Source: Ammonifex thiophilus | GTDB taxonomy: Bacteria; Bacillota; Desulfotomaculia; Desulfotomaculales; Ammonificaceae | Length of the DNA: 64,000 nt | Assembly (NCBI RefSeq): GCF_003368535.1 | Contig: NZ_QSLN01000002.1 | Span: 144,208 to 208,207, forward strand | Reading direction: 5' to 3' | Position numbers and translations under genes: made by a program | Shown here: positions 26,793-36,734 of the stretch, piece by piece | How positions within the stretch are numbered: the stretch's first letter is position 1 | Layout: the number at the start of each line of letters is the position of its first letter | Notes under the pieces: generated by a model | What the model was told of the DNA's origin: nothing | What the model saw: the letters and a program-made list of their open reading frames with translations, nothing else | The model's database searches: none

Positions 26793-28121
26793 ATGGCCGA
26801 AATTGTCTGCAAACCTGCTACAAAGAAAAGCCCCTTTATCACCAGTGAAGACTGGTGGTCAGTTTATTTGGGCATTTTCTTCCTTATGCTGGTATTTATG
26901 GCCTTTGTAACGCACTTTGCCAACCCAGATATTATCAAAAATGCCATGCCGGTAGAATGGCCCAAGAAAAACTTAGCAAATCATCTTATTAGCAACCTGC
27001 CGGCATATATATTAGTATACACACTACTGACGGTCCTTACCACCACAGCTGCCAGAGCTATGGGAGAAAATGTGCTACACTACATAGCAGGATTTACCGT
27101 ACTGTTCCTAGGAGCTTTTCTAGTACTAATCTTAGGTAGCCAGCAGACGCTAAAGCACTACGGGCTGGAGTATCCCTTCTGGTCTTTGGTTCTAGGGCTT
27201 ATAATCGGTAACCTCCTTCCCCTACCCCGCTGGCTCCGCGCGGCTAGCGACCACACCGAGTTTTACATCAAAACGGGTATCGTCCTTCTAGGAGCCGCTT
27301 TGCCCTTCACTACTATTGTAAAGGGTGGCGTATGGGGATTCCTAGAGGCGGCCCTCATAATCGCCACCGGGTTCACAACAGCCTTCCTCATCTCCCGGAA
27401 GCTCGGCCTGGAGCGGGAATTCGCCGCAGTTCTGGGTGCCGGTTCTTCCATATGTGGCGTTTCGGCGGCCATAGCCGTGGGCTGCGCCATCGGGGCCGAC
27501 CAGAAAAAGGTGGGGTACGTAGCTTCCCTGGTGGTGCTTTACGCCCTGGGGCTCATCTTCCTTCTGCCCGCTCTCTCCCGTCTACTGGGCCTGCCCGATG
27601 TGGTGGCCGGGGCTTGGATCGGCGGCTCGGAGCTGGCCGACGCCGCCGGGCTGGCAGCAGCTGCCATGGTGTCGGAAAAGGCGGTGCAGGTCTTCACCCT
27701 GGTCAAGCTCAACCGCGACGTTATGGTGGCTATAGTGGCCTTCCTGCTAGCCATCGTGGCCGTGACCCGCTGGGGCAACGGTCAGGGAGAGGCCGGACGT
27801 CCTGGTGTCGGAGTAATCTGGGAGCGCTTCCCCAAGTTCGTCCTGGCCTTCCTGGTGGCTTCCCTTCTCTCCACCTACTGGGTCAGCACCTACGGGACGG
27901 CTGTCAACGCCCACGTGATAGGCAACCTCAACGTATTGAGGACCTGGCTCTTCACCCTAGCCTTCCTCTGCATCGGACTTAACACGCGCTTCAAAGATCT
28001 TAAAGTGGAGGGGATAAAGCCGGTAATCGCCTTCTCCACAGTAGTGCTGGTAAACGTGATCATGGGCTTTATCCTGAGCCACCTCTTCTTCGGCGGGATA
28101 ATCGCCCAACCCATAAAGTAA
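26793..28121 (+). CDS. YeiH-family putative sulfate/sulfite exporter (UPF0324)
   Basis: A 442-residue membrane protein with about ten or eleven transmembrane helices. It carries the family signature GAGSSICGVSAAIAVG in the centre and the conserved block YKTGIVLLGAALPF (here FYIKTGIVLLGA). Family members are called putative sulfate exporters and some lie in sulfonate-degradation clusters; transport has rarely been tested. The ATG at 26793 has AAGGAGG eleven bases upstream. An upstream in-frame extension of 43 codons looks non-coding. Divergence from a two-component kinase suggests control by that system. Confidence 0.88.
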   Translation: MAEIVCKPATKKSPFITSEDWWSVYLGIFFLMLVFMAFVTHFANPDIIKNAMPVEWPKKNLANHLISNLPAYILVYTLLTVLTTTAARAMGENVLHYIAGFTVLFLGAFLVLILGSQQTLKHYGLEYPFWSLVLGLIIGNLLPLPRWLRAASDHTEFYIKTGIVLLGAALPFTTIVKGGVWGFLEAALIIATGFTTAFLISRKLGLEREFAAVLGAGSSICGVSAAIAVGCAIGADQKKVGYVASLVVLYALGLIFLLPALSRLLGLPDVVAGAWIGGSELADAAGLAAAAMVSEKAVQVFTLVKLNRDVMVAIVAFLLAIVAVTRWGNGQGEAGRPGVGVIWERFPKFVLAFLVASLLSTYWVSTYGTAVNAHVIGNLNVLRTWLFTLAFLCIGLNTRFKDLKVEGIKPVIAFSTVVLVNVIMGFILSHLFFGGIIAQPIK

Positions 28122-28143
28122 AAAAACGGCTCCCCAAGCTCCG

Positions 28144-28175
28144 AGCGGCAACCTTTCTAGGTTGCCGCTTTCTTA
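28144..28175 (+). terminator. Intrinsic terminator after the YeiH-type gene
   Basis: A 10-bp perfect stem (28144-28153 with 28160-28169) has a TTTCTA loop and is followed by TTTCTTAACTT. It lies 22 bases after the stop codon. Confidence 0.8.
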
Positions 28176-28265
28176 ACTTCATGCGAAGATTTTTGCCCCT
28201 TCGGCGGGTAGCCCTTAAAATTTAAGGAGGGAACAGAGCCTAGCGGAAAGGAGACTGGAGAAGCT

Positions 28266-29255
28266 TTGAAGTGTCGCGTATGCCGGGGCCCGGCTTTTAT
28301 CAAGTTGCCGGCCCACAATGCCGCCTTCTGCCCGGAGCACTTCGATGCTTTCTTCCTCCGGCAGATAAGCCGCACCATAAAGAAGTACCGGATGCTGCCT
28401 CCCGGCGCCCGGGTGGTGGTAGCCCTCTCCGGGGGGAAGGACTCTTTGGTCACGGCTTTTGTCTTGAAGCGCCTGGGGTACGAGGTACTGGGCTTCTTTA
28501 TCGATTTAGGAATCGAAGAGAATAATTTTTCCTCCAGCTCCCGCCGGGCGGTGGAGGATTTTTGTCGCGAAAAGGAGATCCCCTTGGAGGTATTTAGCCT
28601 CAAAGAAAAGTTCGGCAAGACCATACCCGAAGTCGCCCGTCGGCAGGAGCGGATTTGCGCTTTGTGCGGGGTAACCAAACGCCACCTTATGAACGAGTAC
28701 GCTTTAGCCGTTAACGCCTATGCTCTGGCCACCGGCCATACCTTGGACGACATGGCCGCCGCCTTACTGGCCAACCTCTTGCGCTGGGACCTCCACTACC
28801 TGGCCAAGGGACTGCCCGTTTTGCCCCCGGAGCCAGGTTTTGCCCGCAAAATAAAGCCCCTGGCGCTGCAAGGGGAAAAAGAAATTCTCGCTTTTGCCGA
28901 GCTTCACGGGATTAAACCCACCACCGCCCAGTGCCCCTACGCCGCCGAAGCCAAGTTCAAGCGCTACAAGGCGGTGCTCAATATGCTGGAAGAGAAATCT
29001 CCCGGGCTTAAAAGGGCCTTCTATGAAGGCTACACCCAGCAGGCCCACCGCTTCGTCGACCCTGCTGCCCGCCCGCCGCGGGTAAACTGCCTGGTTTGCG
29101 GCTTTCCCTCCGTATCGCCCGTATGCACCTTCTGCCGTACTTGGCGGGAAGAGGAGGCGAAGGTCAAAGCCGAGCCACCCCGGTCTGCCGCGCCGCTTCC
29201 GCCACCGCCCGTGCCACCGCCGGCACCACCCTCGGATCAAAGGGGTCAGGAATGA
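28266..29255 (+). CDS. ttuA: tRNA 2-thiolation enzyme TtuA-like (TtcA/Ncs6 superfamily)
   Basis: A 329-residue PP-loop ATPase expected to make 2-thioribothymidine at tRNA position 54, a heat-stabilising modification. It has an N-terminal zinc finger (C3, C6, C22, H25), the PP loop SGGKDS (55-60), iron-sulfur ligands C131, C134 and C223, and a C-terminal zinc finger (C275, C278, C287, C290). The three iron-sulfur Cys match the known TtuA positions almost exactly. The start is TTG with GGAG five bases upstream. A Pro-rich tail of about 30 residues is encoded antisense to the malic enzyme end and is probably not part of the fold. Confidence 0.9.
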   Translation: MKCRVCRGPAFIKLPAHNAAFCPEHFDAFFLRQISRTIKKYRMLPPGARVVVALSGGKDSLVTAFVLKRLGYEVLGFFIDLGIEENNFSSSSRRAVEDFCREKEIPLEVFSLKEKFGKTIPEVARRQERICALCGVTKRHLMNEYALAVNAYALATGHTLDDMAAALLANLLRWDLHYLAKGLPVLPPEPGFARKIKPLALQGEKEILAFAELHGIKPTTAQCPYAAEAKFKRYKAVLNMLEEKSPGLKRAFYEGYTQQAHRFVDPAARPPRVNCLVCGFPSVSPVCTFCRTWREEEAKVKAEPPRSAAPLPPPPVPPPAPPSDQRGQE

Positions 29256-30327
29256 TGTAGTCCGGACGGGGCTTCTCCACCAGCTCGGCTATAGCCTTGA
29301 CGGCCGCCAGCTTCATAGCTTCGTTAATCTCCCGTGCGCGGACATCCAGCGCCCCCCGGAAGACACCGGGAAAGGCCAGAGCGTTGTTCACCTGGTTGGG
29401 GTAGTCGGAGCGGCCGGTAGCTATTACCGCTGCCCCCGCCTGCCGCGCCAACTCCGGCCTTATCTCCGGCTCCGGATTGGCCAGGGCGAAAACTATGGGA
29501 TGGGGGGCCATGCCGGCCACCATCTCCGGCGAAACTATTCCCCCGCGGGAAAGACCGATGAGTACGTCCGCTCCCCGTAGAGCCTCCGCCAAGCCCCCGG
29601 TTCTGCCCTCAGGGTTAGTGAGCCTGGCTACGGCCTCCTTGTAGGGGTTGCTCGTCTTGCCCGGCACCAGGATCCCCTCCCGGTCGCAGACCAGCAGGTG
29701 GCGTACCCCGAGGCCGTGCAGCAGTTGGGCAACCGCTATCCCCGCCGCTCCCGCCCCGATAATTACGACCTTTATCTCTTCCAGCCTCCGCTCAGTAAGC
29801 TTCAGGGCGTTTAACAAAGCGGCCCCCACCACAACGGCCGTGCCGTGTTGGTCGTCGTGGAAGACCGGGATATCGAGCTCTTCCCTCAGTCTTTCTTCGA
29901 TAAAAAAGCAATCCGGGGCGGCTATGTCCTCCAGATTGATGCCGCCAAAAGTAGGGGCTAAAAGCTTAACCGCCTGAACCACCTCGGCCGGGTTGCGGGT
30001 GGCCAGGCAGATAGGGAAAGCATCAACGTCTGCCAGGATTTTAAAAAGAACCGCTTTCCCCTCCATAACCGGCAGGGCGGCCTCCGGACCCACGTCCCCC
30101 AAACCTAAAACGGCCGTGCCGTTGGTCACCACCGCCACCAAATTCCCCTTGGCGGTGTACTCGTAGACCAGCTCCCGCCGGGAGGCGATTTCTTCCGAAG
30201 GGGCCGCCACACCGGGGGTGTAGACCAGAGAAAGATCGCGTTTATCCTTGACCGGGACTTTGCTTTCTACCCTTATCTTACCTCGATACTTGCGGTGCAG
30301 TTCCAATGCTTCCTCAGCTAACGCCAC
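29164..30327 (-). CDS. NAD(P)-dependent malic enzyme
   Basis: Oxidative decarboxylation of malate to pyruvate. The 387-residue protein is of the short bacterial type: an N-terminal malic domain with [10 protein letters not shown] and [13 protein letters not shown], then [11 protein letters not shown] and a Rossmann domain with [15 protein letters not shown]. The start is GTG at 30327 with GGAGGG eight bases upstream; the frame extends 29 codons further without a family match. The 3' end overlaps the convergent ttuA by 92 bases. Confidence 0.95.
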   Translation of the reverse strand: MALAEEALELHRKYRGKIRVESKVPVKDKRDLSLVYTPGVAAPSEEIASRRELVYEYTAKGNLVAVVTNGTAVLGLGDVGPEAALPVMEGKAVLFKILADVDAFPICLATRNPAEVVQAVKLLAPTFGGINLEDIAAPDCFFIEERLREELDIPVFHDDQHGTAVVVGAALLNALKLTERRLEEIKVVIIGAGAAGIAVAQLLHGLGVRHLLVCDREGILVPGKTSNPYKEAVARLTNPEGRTGGLAEALRGADVLIGLSRGGIVSPEMVAGMAPHPIVFALANPEPEIRPELARQAGAAVIATGRSDYPNQVNNALAFPGVFRGALDVRAREINEAMKLAAVKAIAELVEKPRPDYIIPDPFDPRVVPAVARAVAEAARQTGVARL

Positions 30328-30476
30328 CTTGCTGATCCCTCCTCGCAGACTCCGTTGGCGTCTCTCTAAAATGATACCCCCTCGCACTTGCCGACCGCCA
30401 GAGCCCCGGGGCATAAAACGAAAGTTGGCGCCGTAAACTTTCTCTACCGAGAAGAAGCGCGTGAGGAGGAAGTGCT

Positions 30477-31337
30477 TTGGAAATCGTTCTGCGCCTAAAA
30501 AGCACCCATTTGCGCAAGGTTCTTCGCGAAAGCCTAGCCCGGGAACTACAACAGCTCCGGAAAGAAAAAATACCCTGCCGCCTGCATACCGGCAAGGAAG
30601 GAGATTTTCTGCACGTTAAGTCGGAGGCTAAGTCAGAAAACGAAAAACGGTATGTGAAGCTGCGCCTGAGCCGCTTCCTGGGAGAGTTCTTCCTGCGCCA
30701 CGGCCTAACCCTCTATTTTTACTCTCTCTGGGAAGGAGAGCTACCCGCCTCGCCCGCCTTGCAACAGGCGATACACGAAGCTTTATCTAGCCGAAGAGAA
30801 GACCCCTCCCTCGCCCCCTTGCGCCCTCTTATTGTGGAGCGGCTGTCCTCCTACCTGCGCTCTACTCCTTCGCCTATAAAACTCGACCTGGAAGGCTTCC
30901 TCTATTTCCGGCTGAAAGAGCTGCGGCCTCTCCTCTCGCGCCTGGCTTACGAAGTGGTAGACGAGGTGCTATTTCGCCAGGAAAGCGAGGAGCTTCTAGA
31001 CTTTTTGGCCAATTTCAGGCAGCGCCACGGCCTAGACCATCACCGGGTGCACTGCTACTACACCGCAGCAGGGGGCATTCTCCTATGCGACAATAAGGGG
31101 AAGGAGCTGGCCTACCTCCCCCCTTCCGACTTCCCGGAGGAGGGGCCGGAAGACTGGATTCTGGGCACCCTAATCCTTCTAGGAGCACGCCAAATCGTCC
31201 TCCATGGCTACTTTCCCTCCGGCGCGGCCCTTCCCCTTTTCGCCAAGCTTTTCCGCCTGAGGGAATGCAGGAGTTGCCCCTTCTGCGCCGCGCCGAAGCT
31301 TAAAGAGAATAAATCTCCTCGGGCGAAGGAACCTTGA
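30477..31337 (+). CDS. ytxC: YtxC-like sporulation protein
   Basis: A 286-residue protein resembling the YtxC family of spore formers, whose biochemical role is unknown. The recognisable part is the central region: a run of IVERLSSYL, INLEGF-like LDLEGFLYFRLKEL and a helical segment ending LLDFLANF. It has no signal peptide or membrane helix. Near the C-terminus there is a CRSCPFC motif. The start is TTG with GGAGG seven bases upstream. It is convergent with the ACT-domain gene and overlaps it by 38 bases. Confidence 0.8.
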   Translation: MEIVLRLKSTHLRKVLRESLARELQQLRKEKIPCRLHTGKEGDFLHVKSEAKSENEKRYVKLRLSRFLGEFFLRHGLTLYFYSLWEGELPASPALQQAIHEALSSRREDPSLAPLRPLIVERLSSYLRSTPSPIKLDLEGFLYFRLKELRPLLSRLAYEVVDEVLFRQESEELLDFLANFRQRHGLDHHRVHCYYTAAGGILLCDNKGKELAYLPPSDFPEEGPEDWILGTLILLGARQIVLHGYFPSGAALPLFAKLFRLRECRSCPFCAAPKLKENKSPRAKEP

Positions 31338-31731
31338 AGCCGGCCTCCTCTAGTACTTTAACCGCCCGCTCCCGGTCGTCCACTTTCAAAAGCACCAGCG
31401 CCTGGTCGGCGTGCCGGGCCACGAAGGCGTAAAGGTACTCGATGTTCAGGTTAGCTTCGCTCAAAGCCTCTAGAGCCGGGGCTAAGCCGCCGGGGCGGTC
31501 GGGTACGGCCACGGCCAATACATCGGTAAGGGACACAGTGAACCCCTCTTCCTTTAAAGCCCTATAGGCCTCCTCCGGCCGATCCACGATGAGGCGCAGG
31601 ATACCAAAGTCAGAAGTGTCGGCAATAGACAGGGCCCGGATATTGATCCCCCGCGAGGCGAGCAGGCGTGCCACCGCCGCCAGTCTCCCGCTCTTATTTT
31701 CCAGAAAGACCGATATTTGCTTGACGCTCAC
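31300..31731 (-). CDS. Tandem ACT-domain protein
   Basis: A 143-residue protein made of two ACT domains: about 1-70, with [21 protein letters not shown], and 71-140, with [23 protein letters not shown] domains bind amino acids. Proteins of this type commonly lie next to phenylacetate-CoA ligase and indolepyruvate oxidoreductase genes, as here, and probably sense an aromatic or branched amino acid. The start is GTG in a GTGA overlap with paaK. Confidence 0.92.
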   Translation of the reverse strand: MSVKQISVFLENKSGRLAAVARLLASRGINIRALSIADTSDFGILRLIVDRPEEAYRALKEEGFTVSLTDVLAVAVPDRPGGLAPALEALSEANLNIEYLYAFVARHADQALVLLKVDDRERAVKVLEEAGFKVPSPEEIYSL

Positions 31732-33026
31732 CTGAGATCCCTCCTGTCGATGATCCGCTTAGCCTTCCCCTCACTCCGCTGAATGGTCTTGGGCTCCACC
31801 AGCCGCACCTTAACTGCGATACCCAGCACCGCCTCTATCTCCCGCCGGATCTTTTCCTCCAGCTCCTCCAGTCCCCGCACCTCGTCGCGGAAGATGCTCT
31901 CCGAAACCTCCACCCAGACCTCCAGAACATCTAGGCGCCTCTCCCGGTCCACCACCAACAGGTAGTGGGGCTCGGTGTAACCCAGGGAAAGGAGCACCTC
32001 TTCGATCTGGGAGGGGAAGACATTCACCCCCCGGATTATCAGCATGTCGTCGGTGCGCCCCTTCACCCTCCCCATGCGCACATGCGTCCGACCGCAGGCG
32101 CAGGGCTCGGGGAGCAAGAAAGATATGTCCCGGGTACGGTAGCGGATCACGGGGAAGCCCCGCTTGGTGAGGGTGGTGAAGACCAGCTCTCCCTCTTCAC
32201 CCGGAGGAAGGGGTTCGCCGGTGGCCGGGTTGATCACCTCCGGGAGGAAGTGATCCTCCCAAATGTGCAATCCCTCTTTGCAGAGGCACTCCGCTGCCAC
32301 GCCGGGGCCTATGATCTCGGAAAGCCCGTATATGTCCAAAGCCTCTATCCCCAGATTGCTCTCGATCTCCCGGCGCATCCCCTCACTCCAGGGCTCGGCC
32401 CCGAAAAGCCCGGCCCGGAGTTTAAGCTCCCGGGGACTCACCCCCAGCTCCGCCATCACCTCGACCAGGTAGCAGGCGTAGGAAGGGGTGCAGCAGAGGA
32501 TGGTGGTGCCGAAGTCCCGCATGAGCATGATTTGACGCTTGGTGTTTCCCCCGGAGGTGGGGATGACCGTGCACCCTATCTTCTCCGCCCCGTAGTGCAC
32601 GCCCAGCCCGCCGGTGAAAAGGCCGTAACCGTAAGCAATCTGCACCACGTCCTCGGAAGAGGCGCTGACCATTCCCAGCGTGCGGGCCATGACCTCCGAC
32701 CAGACCTCGATATCCTCCCGGGTATAACCCACCACCGTGGGTTTGCCGGTGGTGCCGGAGGAGGCGTGGATGCGCACCACGTCTTTTAAGGGCACGGCGA
32801 AAAGCCCGAAGGGGTAGTTCTCCCGCAGGTCCTCCTTGGTGGTAAAGGGGAGGTGGCGGATGTCCTCCAAAGACCTTATGTCCTCCGGCTTTACCCCCGC
32901 CTCGTCCATCTTGCGGCGGTAGAAGGGGACGTTTTCATAGACGTGGCGCACCGTGTTTTTAAGGCGTTCGAGCTTGAGCTCCTCTAGCTCCTCCCGGGGC
33001 AAGCACTCCGCCTTGGGGTTCCACAT
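31728..33026 (-). CDS. paaK: Phenylacetate-CoA ligase, copy 1
   Basis: A 432-residue acyl-CoA ligase that activates phenylacetate or another aryl-acetate with ATP and CoA. It has the adenylation P loop [14 protein letters not shown], the motif [12 protein letters not shown] and the hinge/C-terminal region [18 protein letters not shown]. It overlaps iorB by 43 bases and the ACT gene by four. In anaerobes such ligases often run with Ior to conserve energy from aryl-pyruvate oxidation. A 209-bp block near its 5' end is almost identical to copy 2. Confidence 0.94.
   Translation of the reverse strand: MWNPKAECLPREELEELKLERLKNTVRHVYENVPFYRRKMDEAGVKPEDIRSLEDIRHLPFTTKEDLRENYPFGLFAVPLKDVVRIHASSGTTGKPTVVGYTREDIEVWSEVMARTLGMVSASSEDVVQIAYGYGLFTGGLGVHYGAEKIGCTVIPTSGGNTKRQIMLMRDFGTTILCCTPSYACYLVEVMAELGVSPRELKLRAGLFGAEPWSEGMRREIESNLGIEALDIYGLSEIIGPGVAAECLCKEGLHIWEDHFLPEVINPATGEPLPPGEEGELVFTTLTKRGFPVIRYRTRDISFLLPEPCACGRTHVRMGRVKGRTDDMLIIRGVNVFPSQIEEVLLSLGYTEPHYLLVVDRERRLDVLEVWVEVSESIFRDEVRGLEELEEKIRREIEAVLGIAVKVRLVEPKTIQRSEGKAKRIIDRRDLR
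32719..32927 (-). repeat. Near-identical block shared by the two paaK genes, copy A
   Basis: These 209 bases match 36400-36608 with only two substitutions (positions 32754 and 32838). Both changes are silent, so about 69 encoded residues are identical. The sequence on each side drops abruptly to ordinary paralogue divergence. Confidence 0.95.
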
Positions 33027-33637
33027 TGGTCTACCACTCCTTCCGCCATTTTCTGCCGGTAAGCGGCTCCTAGCTCGAAGCCGCGGGCAAAGGCTTTTCG
33101 GTTACCCTCCAAGAAGCGAGGAGGCACGGACCGCTCCAGGGCTTCTTCCCATGTCTCCCGGGGAATCCCAGTAAAAGCGGCCAAGACGCCGGTGAGCAGA
33201 ACGTTGGCCATACGGGGATCGCCGCCGTGAAGGCGCGCTTCTTTTAAGGCATCTATGAGCAAAAGGGGGAAGCGCTGGGCTATGTATTCCTCCGTGTCCG
33301 AGGGGTAGGCCTCGAGCCCCACGGCCACCGGTAAAGGGGGCAAAGCGTAGTCGTTGAGGATGACCAGGCCCCCGGGCTTGAGAAAGGGCAGAGAGCGCCT
33401 TCCCTCCAGCTTCTCAAAAGCCAGGAGAAAATCGGCGGTGCCAGGGGAAATCACAGGGGAGTAAACCCTTTCCCCGTAGCGCACGTGGGTGACCACGCTT
33501 CCCCCCCGCTGGGCCATCCCGTGGATCTCCGAGGTCTTGACGTCGAAACCGGCGAGACAGGCCGTTTGGGCAATGAGCTTCCCGGTAAGCAGGATGCCCT
33601 GGCCGCCCACCCCCGCTACCAGAATGTTAGTCACCAT
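32984..33637 (-). CDS. iorB: Indolepyruvate:ferredoxin oxidoreductase, beta subunit
   Basis: A 217-residue gamma-type subunit of 2-oxoacid:ferredoxin oxidoreductase. It starts [20 protein letters not shown] and contains [17 protein letters not shown]. With IorA it oxidises aryl-pyruvates to aryl-acetyl-CoA and reduces ferredoxin. The ATG lies five bases after the iorA stop; the open frame reads 70 codons further upstream inside iorA without a family match. The 3' end overlaps paaK copy 1. Confidence 0.95.
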   Translation of the reverse strand: MVTNILVAGVGGQGILLTGKLIAQTACLAGFDVKTSEIHGMAQRGGSVVTHVRYGERVYSPVISPGTADFLLAFEKLEGRRSLPFLKPGGLVILNDYALPPLPVAVGLEAYPSDTEEYIAQRFPLLLIDALKEARLHGGDPRMANVLLTGVLAAFTGIPRETWEEALERSVPPRFLEGNRKAFARGFELGAAYRQKMAEGVVDQCGTPRRSACPGRS

Positions 33638-33642
33638 GAACT

Positions 33643-35406
33643 TCAGACCTCCAACGCCCCGAAGGGGCAGACTTGAGCACAAAGGCCGCAGCCCACGCAA
33701 AGAAGCGGATCCACGGCTATCTTCCGCTCCTTGCGGTCTTTGAGCGCCAGTGCCGGGCAGCCCAGCTCCAGGCAGAGGCCGCATCCGCGGCAGACCTCCT
33801 CCCGGTAGGGTAAGGGGCGAGGAGAAGGGCGGGTCAAGAGGACACAAGGGCGCCGAGCCACCACCACTGCCGGCGAAGAGGAGCGCAGGGCCTGCTCCAC
33901 CGCTCGGCGCACAGCCTGCAGGTCATAAGGATCCACCACCTCCACGTACTCCGCCCCCAGCGCCCGGGCTACCTCGGCCGCATCCAGCGCCACGGTCTCC
34001 TCCCCCCTGGCCGTCCTACCCGTCCCCGGGTGGTCCTGGTGCCCGGTCATGGCGGTGGTGCGGTTATCCAGAACAATAACCGCGGCCGCACCTCGGTTAT
34101 AAACCAGATTGGCCAGAGCGGGAAGGCCGGTGTGGAAAAAGGTGGAATCGCCGATGACCGCCACCGTGCGCCCGCTGAGCTCCGGATCAGCCTTCACCAG
34201 CCCGTGTGCCATCCCTATGGAGGCCCCCATGCAGATGCAGGTATCCATGGCTCCCAGCGGCGGCAGCCCACCCAAGGTGTAGCAGCCTATGTCCCCGGTG
34301 ACCACCAGCTTCATCTTTTTGAGGACGTAGAAGACCCCTCGATGGGGACAGCCGGGGCAGAGAACCGGGGGGCGCACCGGCAATTTCTCCTCGTCCGGCG
34401 GGAAGTTAAACACCGTGCCGTACTCCTCGGCCAGGCGTGCCAGGTCCTCGTCTCGGGAAAGCCCCCAGGCCAGCCGCGCCGGCGAAAGCTCCCCTGTTCT
34501 GGGCACCAAATCCTTGCCCTGCACCCTGATACCCGCCGCCAGGATCTGCTCCTCCAGAAACGGCTCCAGTTCCTCCACTACTATAACCCTCTGCACTTCC
34601 CGGGCAAACTGGCGGACGAGCTTCAAGGGCAGGGGGTAGCTCAGGCCCAGCTTGAGCACCGAGGCCCAGGGGAAGAGCTCCTTCACGTACTGGTAAGCTA
34701 TGCCGGAGGTGATGAAGCCTATTCTCCTGTCCCCCCACTCTATGCGGTTGAGAGGAGAGGACTCGGCGTACGCTCGCAATTCCTCTCGGCGCCTCTCCAC
34801 CTTCTCGTGTAGCACCCGGGCGTGGGCCGGGAGCACGGCGTACTTGGCAAAGTCTTTGCGGTACTTTCTGGGCGGTGGCGTCACCGGCTCTCCTTCCTGC
34901 ACCAGGCTCTTGGAGTGAGAGACCCGCGTGGTAGTCCGGAGAAGGACGGGGGTATCAAAAGCTTCGCTTATCTCGAAAGCCGCCTTCACGAAATCCTTGG
35001 CCTCCTGGCTGTCCGCCGGCTCGAGCAAAGGCACTTGGGCGAAGCGAGCGTAAAACCGGTTGTCCTGCTCATTCTGCGAACTGTGCATCCCCGGGTCATC
35101 GGCCGAAACCAGGACAAAACCGGCGTTTACCCCGGTGTAAGTCAAGGTGAGTAAGGGGTCGGCGGCCACGTTCACCCCCACGTGCTTCATGGCTACCAGC
35201 GTGCGGGCCCCGGCCAGGCAGGCTCCTATTCCCACCTCCACCGCTACCTTCTCATTGGCCGCCCACTCCGCGTAAATCTCCGGGTAGTGCCGGATAATGT
35301 TTTCTAGGATCTCGGTGCTGGGGGTACCCGGGTAGGCCAACGCCACCTTCACCCCCGCCTCGTAGGCCCCCCGGGCTATGGCCTCGTTACCACTTAAGAG
35401 TTTCAT
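33643..35406 (-). CDS. iorA: Indolepyruvate:ferredoxin oxidoreductase, alpha subunit
   Basis: A 587-residue thiamine-diphosphate enzyme. The N-terminal pyrimidine-binding domain contains [11 protein letters not shown], the central domain has [13 protein letters not shown] and GDIGCYTLG, and the diphosphate-binding motif is [13 protein letters not shown]. Two [4Fe-4S] motifs at the C-terminus ([13 protein letters not shown] and [12 protein letters not shown]) pass electrons to ferredoxin. The start is ATG in an ATGA overlap with paaK copy 2. It forms the core of an aryl-amino-acid fermentation operon. Confidence 0.96.
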   Translation of the reverse strand: MKLLSGNEAIARGAYEAGVKVALAYPGTPSTEILENIIRHYPEIYAEWAANEKVAVEVGIGACLAGARTLVAMKHVGVNVAADPLLTLTYTGVNAGFVLVSADDPGMHSSQNEQDNRFYARFAQVPLLEPADSQEAKDFVKAAFEISEAFDTPVLLRTTTRVSHSKSLVQEGEPVTPPPRKYRKDFAKYAVLPAHARVLHEKVERRREELRAYAESSPLNRIEWGDRRIGFITSGIAYQYVKELFPWASVLKLGLSYPLPLKLVRQFAREVQRVIVVEELEPFLEEQILAAGIRVQGKDLVPRTGELSPARLAWGLSRDEDLARLAEEYGTVFNFPPDEEKLPVRPPVLCPGCPHRGVFYVLKKMKLVVTGDIGCYTLGGLPPLGAMDTCICMGASIGMAHGLVKADPELSGRTVAVIGDSTFFHTGLPALANLVYNRGAAAVIVLDNRTTAMTGHQDHPGTGRTARGEETVALDAAEVARALGAEYVEVVDPYDLQAVRRAVEQALRSSSPAVVVARRPCVLLTRPSPRPLPYREEVCRGCGLCLELGCPALALKDRKERKIAVDPLLCVGCGLCAQVCPFGALEV

Positions 35407-36719
35407 CCTTCTCCTCCTCGGCGGCGGTCTATAACCCGCTTGGCCTTACCTGTAGAGCGGGTGAGCGAACCGTACTCCAAAAGTTTTACTTTGGGAGTTA
35501 TGGAAAGGATCGACTGCAGCCGGTGGCGCACCGCCTCCTCCAGAGACTCCAGGTCTTCATAAGATCCTGTGAACCCCTCCTGCGCCAGCTCCACCTGGAC
35601 CTCCAGCTCGTCTAGATAACCCTTGCGGTCTACGATTATCTGATAGTGGGGAGCCAGCCCCGGGATGCTGGTGATAACTTCTTCGATCTGGGAGGGAAAG
35701 ACATTCACCCCTCGGATTATCAGCATGTCGTCGGTGCGGCCCATGACCCGCTCCATGCGGATGGTAGTGCGGCCGCAGGGGCAGGGACCGGGCAAAAGCC
35801 GCGATAGATCCCGCGTCCGGTAGCGAATGAGAGGGAGAGCTTCCTTGGTCAGGGTGGTGAAGACCAACTCCCCTTTCTCCCCCACCGGCAGTGGCTCGCC
35901 CGTATTCGGGTCGATCACCTCGACCAGGAAGTGGTCCTCGTTGATGTGCAGCCCTTGGCGCTCGAGGCACTCCCCCGCTACCCCGGGCCCTATTATCTCG
36001 GAAAGGCCGTAGTTATCGTAAGCCTCTATACCCCACGTCCGCTCTATCTCGGCCCGCATTCCCTCGCTCCAAGGTTCGGCCCCGCAGAGGGCCTTGCGCA
36101 CCTTAAGGCGCCGGGGGTCCACCCCCATCTGTCGAGCCACCTCCGCGATGTGGAGGATGTAGGAAGGAGTGCCCACCAGCACCGTGGTGCCGAAATCCTG
36201 CATGAGGCGCACGTGGCGCTCGGTATTCCCGGCCGCCGCCGGAACGACCGTAGCCCCTACCCGCTCCAGCCCGGCGTGCAGCCCGAAACCGCCGGTGAAA
36301 AGGGCGTAAGAGAAGCAAACCTGCGCTACATCCCCGCGCCCCACCCCCGCCATCCGTACGATCCGGGCCACCAGCTCCGCCCAGAGGTTTAGGTCCCGAC
36401 GGGTATAACCCACCACCGTGGGTTTGCCGGTGGTACCGGAGGAGGCGTGGATGCGCACCACGTCTTTTAAGGGCACGGCGAAAAGCCCGAAGGGGTAGTT
36501 CTCCCGCAGGTCCTCCTTAGTGGTAAAGGGGAGGTGGCGGATGTCCTCCAAAGACCTTATGTCCTCCGGCTTTACCCCCGCCTCGTCCATCTTGCGGCGG
36601 TAGAAGGGAACGCGCTCGTAAACCCGGACTAGAAGCGCTTTGAGGCGAACCAACTGCAACTCCCGCAACTCTTCCCGCGAGAGGGTCTCACCGCGGCGAA
36701 GACCTGAAACTACTCGCAA
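35403..36719 (-). CDS. paaK: Phenylacetate-CoA ligase, copy 2
   Basis: A 438-residue paralogue of copy 1 with the same motifs: [26 protein letters not shown] and [18 protein letters not shown]. The regions outside the shared 209-bp block are clearly diverged, so the two ligases may use different aryl-acetates, for example from phenylalanine and tyrosine or tryptophan. The start is TTG with a poor ribosome-binding site, 15 bases after the cysK stop. It is upstream of iorA. Confidence 0.93.
   Translation of the reverse strand: MRVVSGLRRGETLSREELRELQLVRLKALLVRVYERVPFYRRKMDEAGVKPEDIRSLEDIRHLPFTTKEDLRENYPFGLFAVPLKDVVRIHASSGTTGKPTVVGYTRRDLNLWAELVARIVRMAGVGRGDVAQVCFSYALFTGGFGLHAGLERVGATVVPAAAGNTERHVRLMQDFGTTVLVGTPSYILHIAEVARQMGVDPRRLKVRKALCGAEPWSEGMRAEIERTWGIEAYDNYGLSEIIGPGVAGECLERQGLHINEDHFLVEVIDPNTGEPLPVGEKGELVFTTLTKEALPLIRYRTRDLSRLLPGPCPCGRTTIRMERVMGRTDDMLIIRGVNVFPSQIEEVITSIPGLAPHYQIIVDRKGYLDELEVQVELAQEGFTGSYEDLESLEEAVRHRLQSILSITPKVKLLEYGSLTRSTGKAKRVIDRRRGGEG
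36400..36608 (-). repeat. Near-identical block shared by the two paaK genes, copy B
   Basis: Partner of 32719-32927; 207 of 209 bases agree. The tract runs from the GYTR segment back to the [10 protein letters not shown] segment. Confidence 0.95.
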
Positions 36720-36734
36720 CTCTGCTCACCAACC

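Noticed and set aside
31965..32789. Long plus-strand open frame opposite paaK copy 1
   Set aside because: Antisense shadow of a well-supported gene; low-complexity His/Pro/Gly-rich translation.
33638..33847. N-terminal extension of iorB
   Set aside because: It lies within iorA in another frame; the conserved family start is at 33637 with good spacing.
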